This document shows, piece by piece, positions 42,755 to 52,857 of a stretch of 64,000 bases of DNA. The first letter of the stretch is position 1, and each line of letters starts with the position of its first letter. A program made the translations under genes and the position numbers. Below the pieces are notes generated by a model, which was not told where the DNA came from, ran no database searches, and saw nothing but the letters and a program-made list of their open reading frames with translations. The stretch comes from Stutzerimonas zhaodongensis (lineage in GTDB: Bacteria > Pseudomonadota > Gammaproteobacteria > Pseudomonadales > Pseudomonadaceae). The DNA lies in the NCBI RefSeq assembly GCF_003696365.1, contig NZ_RFFM01000001.1:1069852-1133851 (forward strand). The letters are read 5' to 3'.

Positions 42755-44527
42755 TCAGTAAGTCCGGACCTTGGGTTCGAAAGTCGGAACTGTCTTCGGA
42801 GAGAAGTTCACTGCACGCTTGGCAACGCGCTTCTCACCTGGGAAATACAGGGTGTGGCACAACCAGTTTTCATCATCGCGCTCTTCGAAGTCTTCGCGGG
42901 CATGGGCACCGCGGGACTCTTTGCGGTTCTCGGCAGCGATTGCAGTCGCTTCAGCCACCTCGAGCAGATTCTGAAGCTCCAATGCTTCGATACGGGCAGT
43001 GTTGAACGCCTGACTCTTGTCGGAAATATTGACGTTCGCGATGCGCTGACGCAAATCGGCCAGCTGAGCGATACCCTTCTGCATGTATTCACCAGTACGG
43101 AATACACCAAAGTAGTTCTGCATGCAGCTTTGCAATTCTTTACGCAGCGAAGCGACATCTTCACCGGTAGTGCGCTCATTCAGGCTAGCCAGGCGACCCA
43201 ACGCAACGTCCAGATCAGCTTCGGTAGCACCACGGTGCTCGATGCCTTCCTTAAGAGCCTTCTCCAGGTGCAGCCCAGCAGCACGACCGAACACCACCAG
43301 ATCGAGCAGAGAGTTACCGCCGAGACGGTTAGCGCCATGCACTGAAACGCATGCAACTTCACCGACTGCGAACAGCCCTTCGATGATCTGGTCGTTACCG
43401 TTAGCGTCCTGGGTCATTGCCTGACCATGAATATTGGTAGCGATACCACCCATCATGTAGTGGCAAGTCGGTACGACAGGAACAGGAGCGGTAACCGGGT
43501 CAACGTGCGCGAAGGTCTTCGACAGCTCACAGATACCTGGCAGACGGCTATGCAGCACTTCTTCGCCAAGGTGATCAAGCTTGAGCATTACGTGATCGCC
43601 ATCTGGACCACAACCGTTGCCCGCCAGGATTTCCTTGACCATTGACCGTGCAACAACGTCACGCCCGGCCAGATCCTTCGCGTTGGGAGCGTAGCGCTCC
43701 ATGAAGCGCTCACCATGCTTGTTGATCAGGTAGCCACCTTCGCCGCGACAACCTTCGGTCACCAGCACGCCAGCGCCGGCGATACCGGTCGGGTGGAACT
43801 GCCACATTTCAATGTCTTGCACAGGAACGCCAGCACGAAGTGCCATGCCAATGCCGTCGCCGGTGTTGATCAGCGCGTTGGTAGTCGAAGCGTAAATGCG
43901 GCCAGCGCCACCGGTTGCCAACACAACAGCTTTGGAGCGGATGTATACGGTTTCGCCGTTCTCGATGCAGATGGCGATGATGCCAACGATGACGCCATCC
44001 TGATTCTTTACCAGATCAACACCGTACCACTCGTTCAGAAAGGAGGTACCGGCCTTCAGATTGGCCTGATAAAGCGTATGCAGCAGCGCGTGCCCAGTGC
44101 GGTCAGCAGCGGCACATGTGCGAGCCGCCTGCCCACCCTTGCCGTAATCCTTCGACTGACCACCGAAGGGACGCTGGTAGATACGACCCTGCTCGGTACG
44201 AGAGAACGGAAGCCCCATATGCTCCAGCTCGAATACAGCTTCCGGACCTACGGAGCACATGTACTCGATGGCATCCTGATCGCCAATGTAGTCGGAGCCC
44301 TTGACGGTGTCGTACATGTGCCAGCGCCAATCATCATTAGGGTCCGCTGACGCGATAGCGCAGGTGATACCACCCTGGGCAGATACTGTATGGGAGCGAG
44401 TCGGGAAAACCTTGGTCACTACCGCAGTTTTATGCCCACCCTGGGCCAACTGCAGTGCAGCGCGCATGCCCGCGCCGCCGCCACCGATGATGATGGCGTC
44501 ATAAGAAAGAGTACGAATGCTAGCCAT
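42755..44527 (-). CDS. sdhA: Succinate dehydrogenase flavoprotein subunit
   Basis: Oxidises succinate to fumarate; 590 aa. The FAD-binding motif [13 protein letters not shown] is at residues 11-23, the His that binds FAD covalently is in [11 protein letters not shown] near 46, and the substrate region HPTGIAGAG and the active-site Arg segment RGEGGYLIN are present. The C-terminus ([11 protein letters not shown]) is typical. It follows sdhD by 3 nt. Confidence 0.98.
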   Translation of the reverse strand: MASIRTLSYDAIIIGGGGAGMRAALQLAQGGHKTAVVTKVFPTRSHTVSAQGGITCAIASADPNDDWRWHMYDTVKGSDYIGDQDAIEYMCSVGPEAVFELEHMGLPFSRTEQGRIYQRPFGGQSKDYGKGGQAARTCAAADRTGHALLHTLYQANLKAGTSFLNEWYGVDLVKNQDGVIVGIIAICIENGETVYIRSKAVVLATGGAGRIYASTTNALINTGDGIGMALRAGVPVQDIEMWQFHPTGIAGAGVLVTEGCRGEGGYLINKHGERFMERYAPNAKDLAGRDVVARSMVKEILAGNGCGPDGDHVMLKLDHLGEEVLHSRLPGICELSKTFAHVDPVTAPVPVVPTCHYMMGGIATNIHGQAMTQDANGNDQIIEGLFAVGEVACVSVHGANRLGGNSLLDLVVFGRAAGLHLEKALKEGIEHRGATEADLDVALGRLASLNERTTGEDVASLRKELQSCMQNYFGVFRTGEYMQKGIAQLADLRQRIANVNISDKSQAFNTARIEALELQNLLEVAEATAIAAENRKESRGAHAREDFEERDDENWLCHTLYFPGEKRVAKRAVNFSPKTVPTFEPKVRTY

Positions 44528-44530
44528 GGA

Positions 44531-44899
44531 TCAGATACCCCAAAGAATCTGCACGCCCCAGACGAAGAAAGTGAACATGGCGATGCCACACACTGCCTGG
44601 AACAAAAAACGCACGCCGGTCGCCCACTTACCAATGGCCATGTTGGTCAGGTAGTCAGTGGATATTGTCCACATACCAACCCATGCATGAACACTGAGCG
44701 CAACGAGCGCCAGCAAACTGAAGATGCGCATCCAGTTGGTCGAGAACAGCCCGTGCCACTGAGCATAATCAAGGCCCGGATTAGCAATCAGGTATCCGAT
44801 CAAGAACAGGAAATAGGCCGCAAGCACCACAGCCGACACACGCTGCGCCATCCAGTCATAAAGACCCGAGCGGGAAAAGTTGGTGACGTTGGTTACCAT
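44531..44899 (-). CDS. sdhD: Succinate dehydrogenase membrane anchor subunit
   Basis: 122 aa, with three membrane helices. The ATG at 44899 is chosen because GGGAG lies 7 nt upstream; an ATG two codons earlier (44905) is too close to that site. The N-terminal SGLYDWMAQRVSA includes the conserved quinone-site Arg, and the heme-ligand His lies in LSVHAWVGMW near 70. It overlaps the end of sdhC by 7 nt. Confidence 0.94.
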   Translation of the reverse strand: MVTNVTNFSRSGLYDWMAQRVSAVVLAAYFLFLIGYLIANPGLDYAQWHGLFSTNWMRIFSLLALVALSVHAWVGMWTISTDYLTNMAIGKWATGVRFLFQAVCGIAMFTFFVWGVQILWGI

Positions 44900-45267
44900 A
44901 TCCATACTCCCGCCAGAACGATCAGCACGACCGACAAGGCCAGAACGATTTTCGAGCCAAGCTTACCGCCTTCCAGCGTCTCGCCATGCCCAGTGTCCAT
45001 GACCAGGTGACGCACACCGGCCACGAGGTGATACAGCAGCGCAGACAGCAGCCCCCAGATCACAAGCTTCGCCAATGGACTGCCGATGTATGCCCTGACC
45101 TCGTCGAAACCCTCAGCAGAAGACAGCGACTTATCAAGCGCAAGCAGCAGAATGGCCACACCCACAAACAGAATCACCCCGGAAATGCGATGAAGGATTG
45201 AGGTGTAAGCGGTGATTGGAAGTTTTATTGTCCTAAGATCTAGGTTTACAGGTCGTTGGCTTTTCAC
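44893..45267 (-). CDS. sdhC: Succinate dehydrogenase cytochrome b556 subunit
   Basis: 124 aa, three membrane helices. The family pattern is present: RPVNLDLRTIKLPITAYTSI, then LHRISGVILF with the conserved His and Arg, and the heme-ligand His in LLYHLVAGVRHLVMDTGHG. First gene of the sdhCDAB-sucAB-lpd-sucCD cluster, with a sigma-70 promoter about 135 nt upstream. Confidence 0.96.
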   Translation of the reverse strand: MKSQRPVNLDLRTIKLPITAYTSILHRISGVILFVGVAILLLALDKSLSSAEGFDEVRAYIGSPLAKLVIWGLLSALLYHLVAGVRHLVMDTGHGETLEGGKLGSKIVLALSVVLIVLAGVWIW

Positions 45268-45399
45268 GGCTTTCTATCACACTTGAGAGCCCCCAAAACG
45301 CAGGGCAAAGTTGTTGGGATGAGCACGCAGCGGTACCCGCCACCCACGAGTGACAACCCACAGGAAACTGCCTGTAAGGCCCCTGCCGGTCGGTCGCCG

Positions 45400-45428
45400 A
45401 GTATAAACAGTTAGGTCGCTAATGACAA
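45400..45428 (-). promoter_or_regulatory. Sigma-70 promoter of the sdh operon
   Basis: On the minus strand TTGTCA (45428-45423), a 17-nt spacer, then TATACT (45405-45400). It matches the consensus at ten of twelve positions and lies about 132 nt before the sdhC ATG. Confidence 0.75.
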
Positions 45429-45544
45429 TGTGGTGAAGTGCCACTAAAGGCGGATGGCGCCACGTTTTCCAATTGGCGTAAATAGACGCTTCTGTGTTGC
45501 TAATTCACCCCAAAACCCCCTCTACGACTGGCGGCTCGCTCAAA

Positions 45545-45572
45545 TTGACTTTGTGATTTATCTCACTATAGT
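45545..45572 (+). promoter_or_regulatory. Sigma-70 promoter of gltA
   Basis: TTGACT (45545-45550), a 16-nt spacer, then TATAGT (45567-45572), about 60 nt before the gltA ATG. The spacer contains a Vfr/CRP-like palindrome. Confidence 0.8.
45552..45567. promoter_or_regulatory. Vfr/CRP-like site in the gltA promoter
   Basis: TGTGA-TTTATC-TCACT matches the CRP/Vfr consensus TGTGA-N6-TCACA at nine of ten core bases. It fills the space between the -35 and -10 elements, so a bound protein would block RNA polymerase: repression is the expected effect. Binding by Vfr is inference. Confidence 0.55.
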
Positions 45573-45630
45573 GATGCGGGCCCTGCGTGGGGGGCCATGA
45601 TGATTCCAAGCATAAAACAGGAGGCCATAC

Positions 45631-46902
45631 ATGGCTGACAACAAAGCGCAGTTGATCATCGAAGGCGCAGACGCCATCGAACTGCCCGTTCTATCCGGCA
45701 CCGTAGGGCCCGACGTAATTGACGTACGAGGTTTGACCTCCACGGGTCGCTTCACCTTCGATCCCGGTTTCATGTCCACCGCCTCTTGCGAGTCCAAGAT
45801 CACCTACATCGATGGTGACAAAGGTATTCTGCTGCATCGCGGCTACCCGATCGAACAGCTAGCCGAAAAAGCTGACTATCTGGAAACCTGCTATCTGCTA
45901 TTGAACGGTGAGCTGCCAACTGCTGAGGAAAAGGCAAAGTTCATCAGTACCGTAAAGAACCACACGATGGTTCACGAGCAGCTTAAGTCATTTTTGAACG
46001 GATTCCGCCGCGACGCGCATCCGATGGCGATCATGTGCGGCGTGGTTGGAGCCCTTTCGGCGTTCTATCACGACTCACTGGACATCAACGATCCGCATCA
46101 CCGCGAAATCTCGGCAGTTCGCCTGGTCGCGAAGATGCCAACCCTGGCAGCGATGGTGTACAAGTACTCCATGGGTCAGCCGATGATGTATCCGCGCAAC
46201 GACCTGAACTACGCCGAAAACTTCCTTCACATGATGTTCAACACACCATGTGAGGTTAAGCCGATCAGCCCAGTTCTTGCCAAGGCAATGGACCGCATCT
46301 TCATCCTGCATGCGGACCACGAACAGAACGCCTCTACTTCGACCGTCCGCCTCGCCGGCTCGACGGGTGCCAATCCCTTTGCCTGTATTGCTGCCGGCAT
46401 TGCCGCACTTTGGGGCCCCGCCCACGGGGGCGCCAACGAAGCGGTGCTGACCATGCTCGACGAAATCGGGGACGTGTCGAACATCGAGAAGTTCTTGGAA
46501 AAAGCCAAGGACAAGAACGATCCGTTCAAACTGATGGGCTTCGGTCACCGCGTTTACAAAAACTTCGACCCGCGAGCTAAGGTCATGAAACAGACCTGCG
46601 ACGAAGTACTGGGTGAGCTGGGCATCAATGACCCACAACTGGAATTGGCAATGAAGCTTGAAGAGATCGCGCTAAACGATCCCTACTTTGCTGAACGCAA
46701 CCTCTACCCCAACGTCGACTTCTATTCTGGGATCATCCTTAAAGCTATTGGAATCCCGACGAGCATGTTCACTGTGATATTCGCACTGGCTCGTACAGTA
46801 GGCTGGATTTCCCACTGGAAGGAAATGATCGCGATGGGCCAGAAGATTGGTCGTCCACGCCAGCTCTACACCGGCCACCCGCAGCGCGACCTCAATCGCT
46901 GA
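45631..46902 (+). CDS. gltA: Citrate synthase (type II)
   Basis: Condenses acetyl-CoA and oxaloacetate; entry to the TCA cycle. 423 aa, in the usual range of the large NADH-sensitive bacterial type. Active-site segments are visible: the oxaloacetate His region [40 protein letters not shown] and the catalytic Asp in YPNVDFYSG. It is transcribed away from the sdh genes, with an AGGAGG ribosome site 8 nt before the ATG and a terminator after the stop. Confidence 0.98.
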   Translation: MADNKAQLIIEGADAIELPVLSGTVGPDVIDVRGLTSTGRFTFDPGFMSTASCESKITYIDGDKGILLHRGYPIEQLAEKADYLETCYLLLNGELPTAEEKAKFISTVKNHTMVHEQLKSFLNGFRRDAHPMAIMCGVVGALSAFYHDSLDINDPHHREISAVRLVAKMPTLAAMVYKYSMGQPMMYPRNDLNYAENFLHMMFNTPCEVKPISPVLAKAMDRIFILHADHEQNASTSTVRLAGSTGANPFACIAAGIAALWGPAHGGANEAVLTMLDEIGDVSNIEKFLEKAKDKNDPFKLMGFGHRVYKNFDPRAKVMKQTCDEVLGELGINDPQLELAMKLEEIALNDPYFAERNLYPNVDFYSGIILKAIGIPTSMFTVIFALARTVGWISHWKEMIAMGQKIGRPRQLYTGHPQRDLNR

Positions 46903-46927
46903 GGAATGTAGTACCAAGCAAAACAAG

Positions 46928-46955
46928 AAAGGCTGCCGTTGCGCAGCCTTTTTTA
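46928..46955 (+). terminator. Rho-independent terminator of gltA
   Basis: A 9-bp stem (AAAGGCTGC at 46928-46936 with GCAGCCTTT at 46943-46951), a 6-nt loop and a T6 run, 25 nt after the gltA stop. Confidence 0.9.
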
Positions 46956-47244
46956 TTGCAGCCTTCACCGATTGAAACGCAGACCCTCACGCTATCAGCG
47001 TGAAAAAGCCCCACCCCGAAGGCCAATGACATAGCACCGCCTTCCGGCTCACCGAATGCAAGTAACCGGCCGAACTCTCAGCTCAAAAAAACGACACCCA
47101 AAATTAGGCAAGCTCGAATTTTTTCCGACGACAGCCGCACAAGCGCCGCAGCGTAAACAAGAAAACGCCTAGTATCGCCTATGAATAAACGAAATCACGC
47201 TCGACGATCGGCTAAACAAACTCAAGAACACAATTCTTTCGCGA
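46956..47244. other. Intergenic region without a recognisable gene
   Basis: 289 nt between the gltA terminator and the tRNA-Pro terminator. It holds a 7-bp hairpin (46987-46993 with 46997-47003) and is less GC-rich than neighbouring genes. No open frame with a ribosome site is convincing. A small RNA cannot be excluded. Confidence 0.4.
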
Positions 47245-47275
47245 AACGAAAAAGGCCGCAGCTTTCGCTGCGGCC
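47245..47275 (-). terminator. Rho-independent terminator after tRNA-Pro(GGG)
   Basis: A perfect 9-bp stem (GGCCGCAGC at 47254-47262 with 47267-47275) and a 4-nt loop, followed on the minus strand by a T-rich run. It begins 12 nt past the tRNA 3' end. Confidence 0.88.
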
Positions 47276-47287
47276 CTCCGTAAAAAT

Positions 47288-47365
<78 letters not shown>

Positions 47366-47443
47366 CACAACCTTCAGCATTGCTGAAAGCGAGAGAATCA
47401 TACAATAAGCGACTGATATATGGAAGATTTTTATTTATCCATC

Positions 47444-47800
47444 TCAATTTTTGAGTACATGGAGTACATCTTCAAGCTCGGTAATCATCTGCCTGATAAG
47501 TTGCTTGTATTGAGTAGTATCGTCTCGCGCCTCATCTCCGGACATGCGCTGACGAGCACCGCCGATAGTAAATCCCTGCTCATACAGCAGCGAGCGAATC
47601 TGCCGAATCATCAGCACATCCTGGCGCTGATAGTAACGTCGATTTCCACGACGCTTCACTGGATTCAACTGCGGAAATTCCTGCTCCCAATAGCGCAGCA
47701 CGTGAGGTTTGACTGCGCAAAGCTCGCTCACTTCACCGATCGTGAAATAGCGCTTACCAGGTATTGTCGGCAACTCATCGTTATGGCTTGGTTCCAGCAT
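47444..47800 (-). CDS. MerR-family transcriptional regulator
   Basis: 118 aa. An N-terminal helix-turn-helix with wing of MerR type: [28 protein letters not shown] (about 18-45), then [13 protein letters not shown]. The C-terminal half is a short coiled coil without metal-binding Cys, so a metal sensor is unlikely. It overlaps the end of ihfA by 20 nt and is the last protein gene of the thrS-infC-pheST-ihfA cluster, a conserved arrangement in pseudomonads. Target genes are unknown. Confidence 0.9.
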   Translation of the reverse strand: MLEPSHNDELPTIPGKRYFTIGEVSELCAVKPHVLRYWEQEFPQLNPVKRRGNRRYYQRQDVLMIRQIRSLLYEQGFTIGGARQRMSGDEARDDTTQYKQLIRQMITELEDVLHVLKN

Positions 47801-48083
47801 ATGCTTCGACTCTGGCTTTCAGTTTTTGCCCTGGCCGGAAAGTCACGACGCGACGCGCTGTAATCGGGATTTCCTCACCGGTTTTCGGATTTCGTCCAGG
47901 ACGCTGACGCTTATCGCGCAGATCGAAGTTGCCAAAACCTGACAACTTCACCTGTTCGTTATGCTCGAGCGCTTGGCGTATTTCCTCGAAAAACAGCTCG
48001 ACCAGTTCTTTGGCCTCACGCTTATTCAAGCCTAGCTCTTCATAAAGACGTTCGGCCATTTCAGCTTTCGTCAGAGCCCCCAT
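47781..48083 (-). CDS. ihfA: Integration host factor alpha subunit
   Basis: DNA-bending protein, partner of IHF-beta; 100 aa, the normal length. The HU/IHF features are present: [24 protein letters not shown], the beta-arm region [22 protein letters not shown] with the intercalating Pro, and [10 protein letters not shown]. It follows pheT by 3 nt as in most gamma-proteobacteria. IHF also helps sigma-54 promoters such as that proposed for the lipase. Confidence 0.97.
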   Translation of the reverse strand: MGALTKAEMAERLYEELGLNKREAKELVELFFEEIRQALEHNEQVKLSGFGNFDLRDKRQRPGRNPKTGEEIPITARRVVTFRPGQKLKARVEAYAGTKP

Positions 48084-48086
48084 ACG

Positions 48087-50465
48087 CTATTTCCTTAACG
48101 TGGCGTTGAACCTTTCTTCCAGGGAGATAAGGACTGCCTGCATCGCATCACTCACCTCATCGTCATTTAGAGTGCGCGAAGGGTGTTGCCAGGTCAAGCC
48201 GACTGCCACACTTTTGCTAAGCGGATCAATGCCTTTACCCTCATATACATCAAATAGCTTGAGGTCTGTCAGATTATCGCCTGCAGCTTCTCGAATGCTT
48301 GCAAGTAGTGCGGCAGCTGGAACGTCTTTAGAAACCAGTATCGCCAGGTCTCGGCGTACCTCGGGGAATCGCGACAAGTCAACGAAGCGTGGCAATCGCC
48401 CTTCAGTGATCTCGGAGAGCAAAAGCTCGAAGAGATACACCGACTGGTCGATGCCAAGGCTGGCAGCGAGTTGCGGATGCAGGCTTCCAACATAACCAAC
48501 CAGGCGCCCTTCTCGCTCAATGCGTGCGCATTGTCCTGGATGCAGGGCGCTGTGCTCACCACTGACAAAGCTGAACGACTGCTCACCACCTGATGTGTTC
48601 AGCAATGCTTCCACGTCGGCTTTCACGTCATAAAAATCCACCGCGTCCCGGCCGTTACTCCAGGCTTCGCCGAAGCGAGCGCCAGTAACAACGCCGGCCA
48701 ACATGGCTTCTTGTTTGAGGTCGTCGAGCTGTCCGACGAACCGCAGACCACTCTCAAACAGACGAACGCGTGCTTGCTGGCGGTTCAGGTTGTACTGCAG
48801 CGCCGTTACAAGCCCAGGCCACAATGTAGCGCGCATCGCACTCATTTCTACCGAGATTGGATTAGCGAGCATCAGTGGCTTTGTATCAGGAGTGAAAAGC
48901 TCAAATAGTTTTGGATCAATAAAGCTGTAGGTGATCGCCTCCTGGTAGCCACGAGACACCAGCAACCGACGAAGAGCGGGAATGGTGACCCGCCCTTCAG
49001 GCGTAGCCACCGGTGCAAGGCGAGCCTGCGGGTAGCGAACGGGTAAACGATCGTAGCCATAAAGACGCCCGATCTCTTCGATTAGGTCAACCTCTATCGA
49101 AATATCGAAACGGTGGCTTGGAACATCGACACGCCATACGCCCTCGCCCTCTGCAACAAGGTTCAAACCCAACGGGCTCAGCATTTTCTCAACTTGCTCA
49201 CTGGCGAGTTCGAGGCCAAGCATCTGATTGATCCGCTCACTACGCAATATTATCGGGACAGCCAGCGGCAATGACTGCTTATCTAAAACTTCGCTGATTG
49301 GGCCCGCCTCACCGCCAACGATTTCAAGCAACAGCGACGTAGCCCGCTCCATGGCTTTACGGGTCAGGTCAGGATCCACACCACGCTCATAACGATGCGA
49401 AGCATCGGTGTGCAGGCCATATGAACGCGCCTTTCCGGCCAGAGCGACGCTGTCGAAATATGCACATTCGAGAAAGATATCCCGGGTATCGGCACTGACA
49501 CCGCTGTGCTCACCGCCCATCACACCTGCAATTGCCAGCGCTCGCTGATGATCAGCAATGACCAGCGTGTCGGGACGCAGCTTGACAGTTTGGCCATCTA
49601 GCAAAACCAGGGACTCGCCCTCTTCGGCCATGCGGACCCTGATACCGGTATTGATCTCAGCGAGATCGAAAGCATGCAATGGTTGGCCAAGCTCGAGCAT
49701 TACGTAGTTGGTGATATCTACGATGGCATCGATTGAGCGAATGCCAGACCGGCGAAGACGTTCTACCATCCATGTCGGAGCTGACCGGGATGGATCGACA
49801 TTACGAATGACGCGGCCCAGATAACGGGGGCACGCCGCCTGCGCGAGCACCTCTACGGGCAAGGTGTACTGATGGACAATATCAACTGACACAACCTCAA
49901 CCGGCGTAACCGGAGCGCCATAGATTGCACCCACCTCGCGAGCGAGCCCAGCAATTGATAGGCAATCGCCCCGATTGGGGGTGAGACCAATTTCGATGCT
50001 GGCATCGTCGAGATTCAATGCAGCGCGGATATCGGCGCCAACCAAAGTCTCGGCTGCGAGTTCCATTAGCCCGCTATTGTCTTCAGATATTTGCAGCTCC
50101 GAAGCAGAGCAGAGCATTCCGTTTGACTCGACTCCGCGCAGCTTCGCCTTTTTGATCTTGAAATCGCCAGGCAGCACTGCCCCAATCATGGCGAAGGGAA
50201 TCTTCAAGCCGGGACGCACATTTGGCGCGCCGCAGACCACCTGAAATGTCTCACTGCCATTGCTGACCTGGCAAACACGCAGTTTATCGGCATCAGGGTG
50301 TTGCTCGGTGCTGAGCACTTCTCCTACCACGACACCGCTGAACTGCCCGGCAACCGCCTCTACACCATCTACTTCGAGGCCGACCATCGAAAGCCGAGCA
50401 ACCAGCTCGGCATGGGATACCTGCGGATTGACCCAGGTCCGCAGCCACTGTTCACTGAATTTCAT
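48087..50465 (-). CDS. pheT: Phenylalanyl-tRNA synthetase beta subunit
   Basis: 792 aa, full length. The N-terminal tRNA-binding (EMAP-like) part has GEVLSTEQHPDADKLRVC. The B3/B4 editing domain follows (RYERGVDPDLTRKAMER), then B5, and the C-terminal anticodon-binding FDX domain (PEVRRDLAI, LFDVYEGKG). It forms the alpha2beta2 enzyme with PheS and starts 33 nt after the pheS stop. Confidence 0.98.
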   Translation of the reverse strand: MKFSEQWLRTWVNPQVSHAELVARLSMVGLEVDGVEAVAGQFSGVVVGEVLSTEQHPDADKLRVCQVSNGSETFQVVCGAPNVRPGLKIPFAMIGAVLPGDFKIKKAKLRGVESNGMLCSASELQISEDNSGLMELAAETLVGADIRAALNLDDASIEIGLTPNRGDCLSIAGLAREVGAIYGAPVTPVEVVSVDIVHQYTLPVEVLAQAACPRYLGRVIRNVDPSRSAPTWMVERLRRSGIRSIDAIVDITNYVMLELGQPLHAFDLAEINTGIRVRMAEEGESLVLLDGQTVKLRPDTLVIADHQRALAIAGVMGGEHSGVSADTRDIFLECAYFDSVALAGKARSYGLHTDASHRYERGVDPDLTRKAMERATSLLLEIVGGEAGPISEVLDKQSLPLAVPIILRSERINQMLGLELASEQVEKMLSPLGLNLVAEGEGVWRVDVPSHRFDISIEVDLIEEIGRLYGYDRLPVRYPQARLAPVATPEGRVTIPALRRLLVSRGYQEAITYSFIDPKLFELFTPDTKPLMLANPISVEMSAMRATLWPGLVTALQYNLNRQQARVRLFESGLRFVGQLDDLKQEAMLAGVVTGARFGEAWSNGRDAVDFYDVKADVEALLNTSGGEQSFSFVSGEHSALHPGQCARIEREGRLVGYVGSLHPQLAASLGIDQSVYLFELLLSEITEGRLPRFVDLSRFPEVRRDLAILVSKDVPAAALLASIREAAGDNLTDLKLFDVYEGKGIDPLSKSVAVGLTWQHPSRTLNDDEVSDAMQAVLISLEERFNATLRK

Positions 50466-50498
50466 CCTGCTCTCCTAAACGTGTTTGGCGATCTGCGG

Positions 50499-51551
<1,053 letters not shown>

Positions 51552-51594
51552 CTACGGCCGGCTGCATTTTTGCAAATGCCCCTTCAGATACGAA

Positions 51595-51625
51595 ATAGGG
51601 GAAGAGCACTAGGCTCTTCCCCTAT
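51595..51625 (-). terminator. Hairpin between rplT and pheS (terminator or attenuator)
   Basis: A perfect 13-bp stem (51595-51607 with 51613-51625) with loop ACTAG, 41 nt beyond the rplT stop on the minus strand. It is followed there by TTTCGT, a weak U-run, so read-through into pheS is likely. No Phe-rich leader peptide like that of the E. coli pheST attenuator is visible in the gap. Confidence 0.65.
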
Positions 51626-51665
51626 CGGTAACGCTACGAATCCGAAGATTCGACTGTCGATGGGC

Positions 51666-52022
51666 TTAGGCCAGAGAAGCTTTGGCTTTTTCGACAATTG
51701 CAGCAAAGGCTGCTTTTTCATTCACTGCCAATTCGGCAAGGACCTTGCGGTCGATCTCGATGGCTGCTTTTTTCAGACCAGCAATGAAACGGCTGTAGGA
51801 CAGACCATTTACACGAGCACCGGCGTTGATACGAGCAATCCACAGAGCGCGGAACTGACGCTTCCGCTGACGGCGGTCACGGTAGGCATATTGGCCAGCC
51901 TTGATTACCGCCTGCTTGGCAACACGGAACACGCGCGAACGAGCGCCGTAGTAGCCTTTAGCGAGTTTGAGAATTTTCTTGTGACGGCGACGAGCGACGA
52001 CGCCACGCTTAACACGAGCCAT
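51666..52022 (-). CDS. rplT: Ribosomal protein bL20
   Basis: 118 aa, normal size. Highly basic, with the conserved start [18 protein letters not shown] and the segment [18 protein letters not shown] 50S assembly protein; in E. coli it also represses its own operon by binding the rpmI leader. Confidence 0.98.
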   Translation of the reverse strand: MARVKRGVVARRRHKKILKLAKGYYGARSRVFRVAKQAVIKAGQYAYRDRRQRKRQFRALWIARINAGARVNGLSYSRFIAGLKKAAIEIDRKVLAELAVNEKAAFAAIVEKAKASLA

Positions 52023-52049
52023 GAGTTATTCCTCTGAGTCTTGACCGAA

Positions 52050-52244
52050 TTAACGAACGCGCAGCATCCGCTCTACTTTTGCTTTATCAGACGGGTGCAT
52101 CAGAGATGTACCACGCAGCTGACGCTTACGCTTGGTAGACATTTTGGTCAGGATGTGGCTCTTGAAAGCGTGTTTGTGCTTGTAGCCATTTGCCGTCTTT
52201 TTGAAGCGCTTCGCAGCGCCACTTTTAGTCTTCATCTTTGGCAT
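52050..52244 (-). CDS. rpmI: Ribosomal protein bL35
   Basis: 64 aa, normal size: [17 protein letters not shown] is the diagnostic start. It lies between infC (62-nt gap) and rplT (27-nt gap) in the conserved infC-rpmI-rplT order. Confidence 0.98.
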   Translation of the reverse strand: MPKMKTKSGAAKRFKKTANGYKHKHAFKSHILTKMSTKRKRQLRGTSLMHPSDKAKVERMLRVR

Positions 52245-52306
52245 GTTCGGTACTCCACATTGTGGGTGATTTCAAATAACCGCAAGGCCTGCCAGTGCCC
52301 TGGTGG

Positions 52307-52852
52307 TTACTTTTTCTTCTTGGGAGCGATGACCATGATCAGCTGGCGTCCTTCCATCTTTGGATGCTGTTCGACCGAACCGTACTCCACCAGATCAGCC
52401 TCGACCCGCTTCAACAGTTCCATCCCCAGCTCCTGATGCGCCATCTCACGACCGCGGAATCTCAACGATACCTTGGCCCTGTCCCCTTCACTTAGGAAAC
52501 GCACCAGGTTGCGGAGCTTGACCTGGTAGTCCCCTTCTTCCGTCCCTGGACGAAACTTAATTTCTTTAACCTGAATCTGCTTCTGGTTCTTCTTCGCTGC
52601 AGCAACCTGCTTCTTCTTTTCGAACAGATGCTTGCCGTAATCCATGATCCGGCATACAGGAGGAACCGCATCGGCGGAGATTTCCACCAGATCCAACTTC
52701 GCTTCTTCAGCTATACGAAGCGCTTCATCAATCGAGACGATGCCAACCTGCTCGCCATCAGCACCAATCAAACGGACCTCACGAGCCGAGATATTCTCGT
52801 TGATCGGGGCCTTGGGTGCAGCTCGTTTATCCTGTCTCATTTCACGCTTAAT
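52307..52852 (-). CDS. infC: Translation initiation factor IF-3, ATT start
   Basis: Binds the 30S subunit and checks start-codon pairing. The best start is an ATT at 52852: GGAG lies 8 nt upstream (partly inside the end of thrS) and it gives [10 protein letters not shown], 181 aa. The next ATG (52840) has no ribosome site at a usable distance. Rare start codons in infC are well known and serve autoregulation, because IF-3 rejects them. Motifs: [15 protein letters not shown], then the linker [14 protein letters not shown] and the C-terminal domain with [13 protein letters not shown]. Confidence 0.93.
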   Translation of the reverse strand: MKREMRQDKRAAPKAPINENISAREVRLIGADGEQVGIVSIDEALRIAEEAKLDLVEISADAVPPVCRIMDYGKHLFEKKKQVAAAKKNQKQIQVKEIKFRPGTEEGDYQVKLRNLVRFLSEGDRAKVSLRFRGREMAHQELGMELLKRVEADLVEYGSVEQHPKMEGRQLIMVIAPKKKK

Positions 52853-52857
52853 AGTTA

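Noticed and set aside
46987..47003. 7-bp hairpin downstream of gltA as part of a small RNA
   Set aside because: No promoter or terminator could be paired with it. A small RNA is possible but unsupported.
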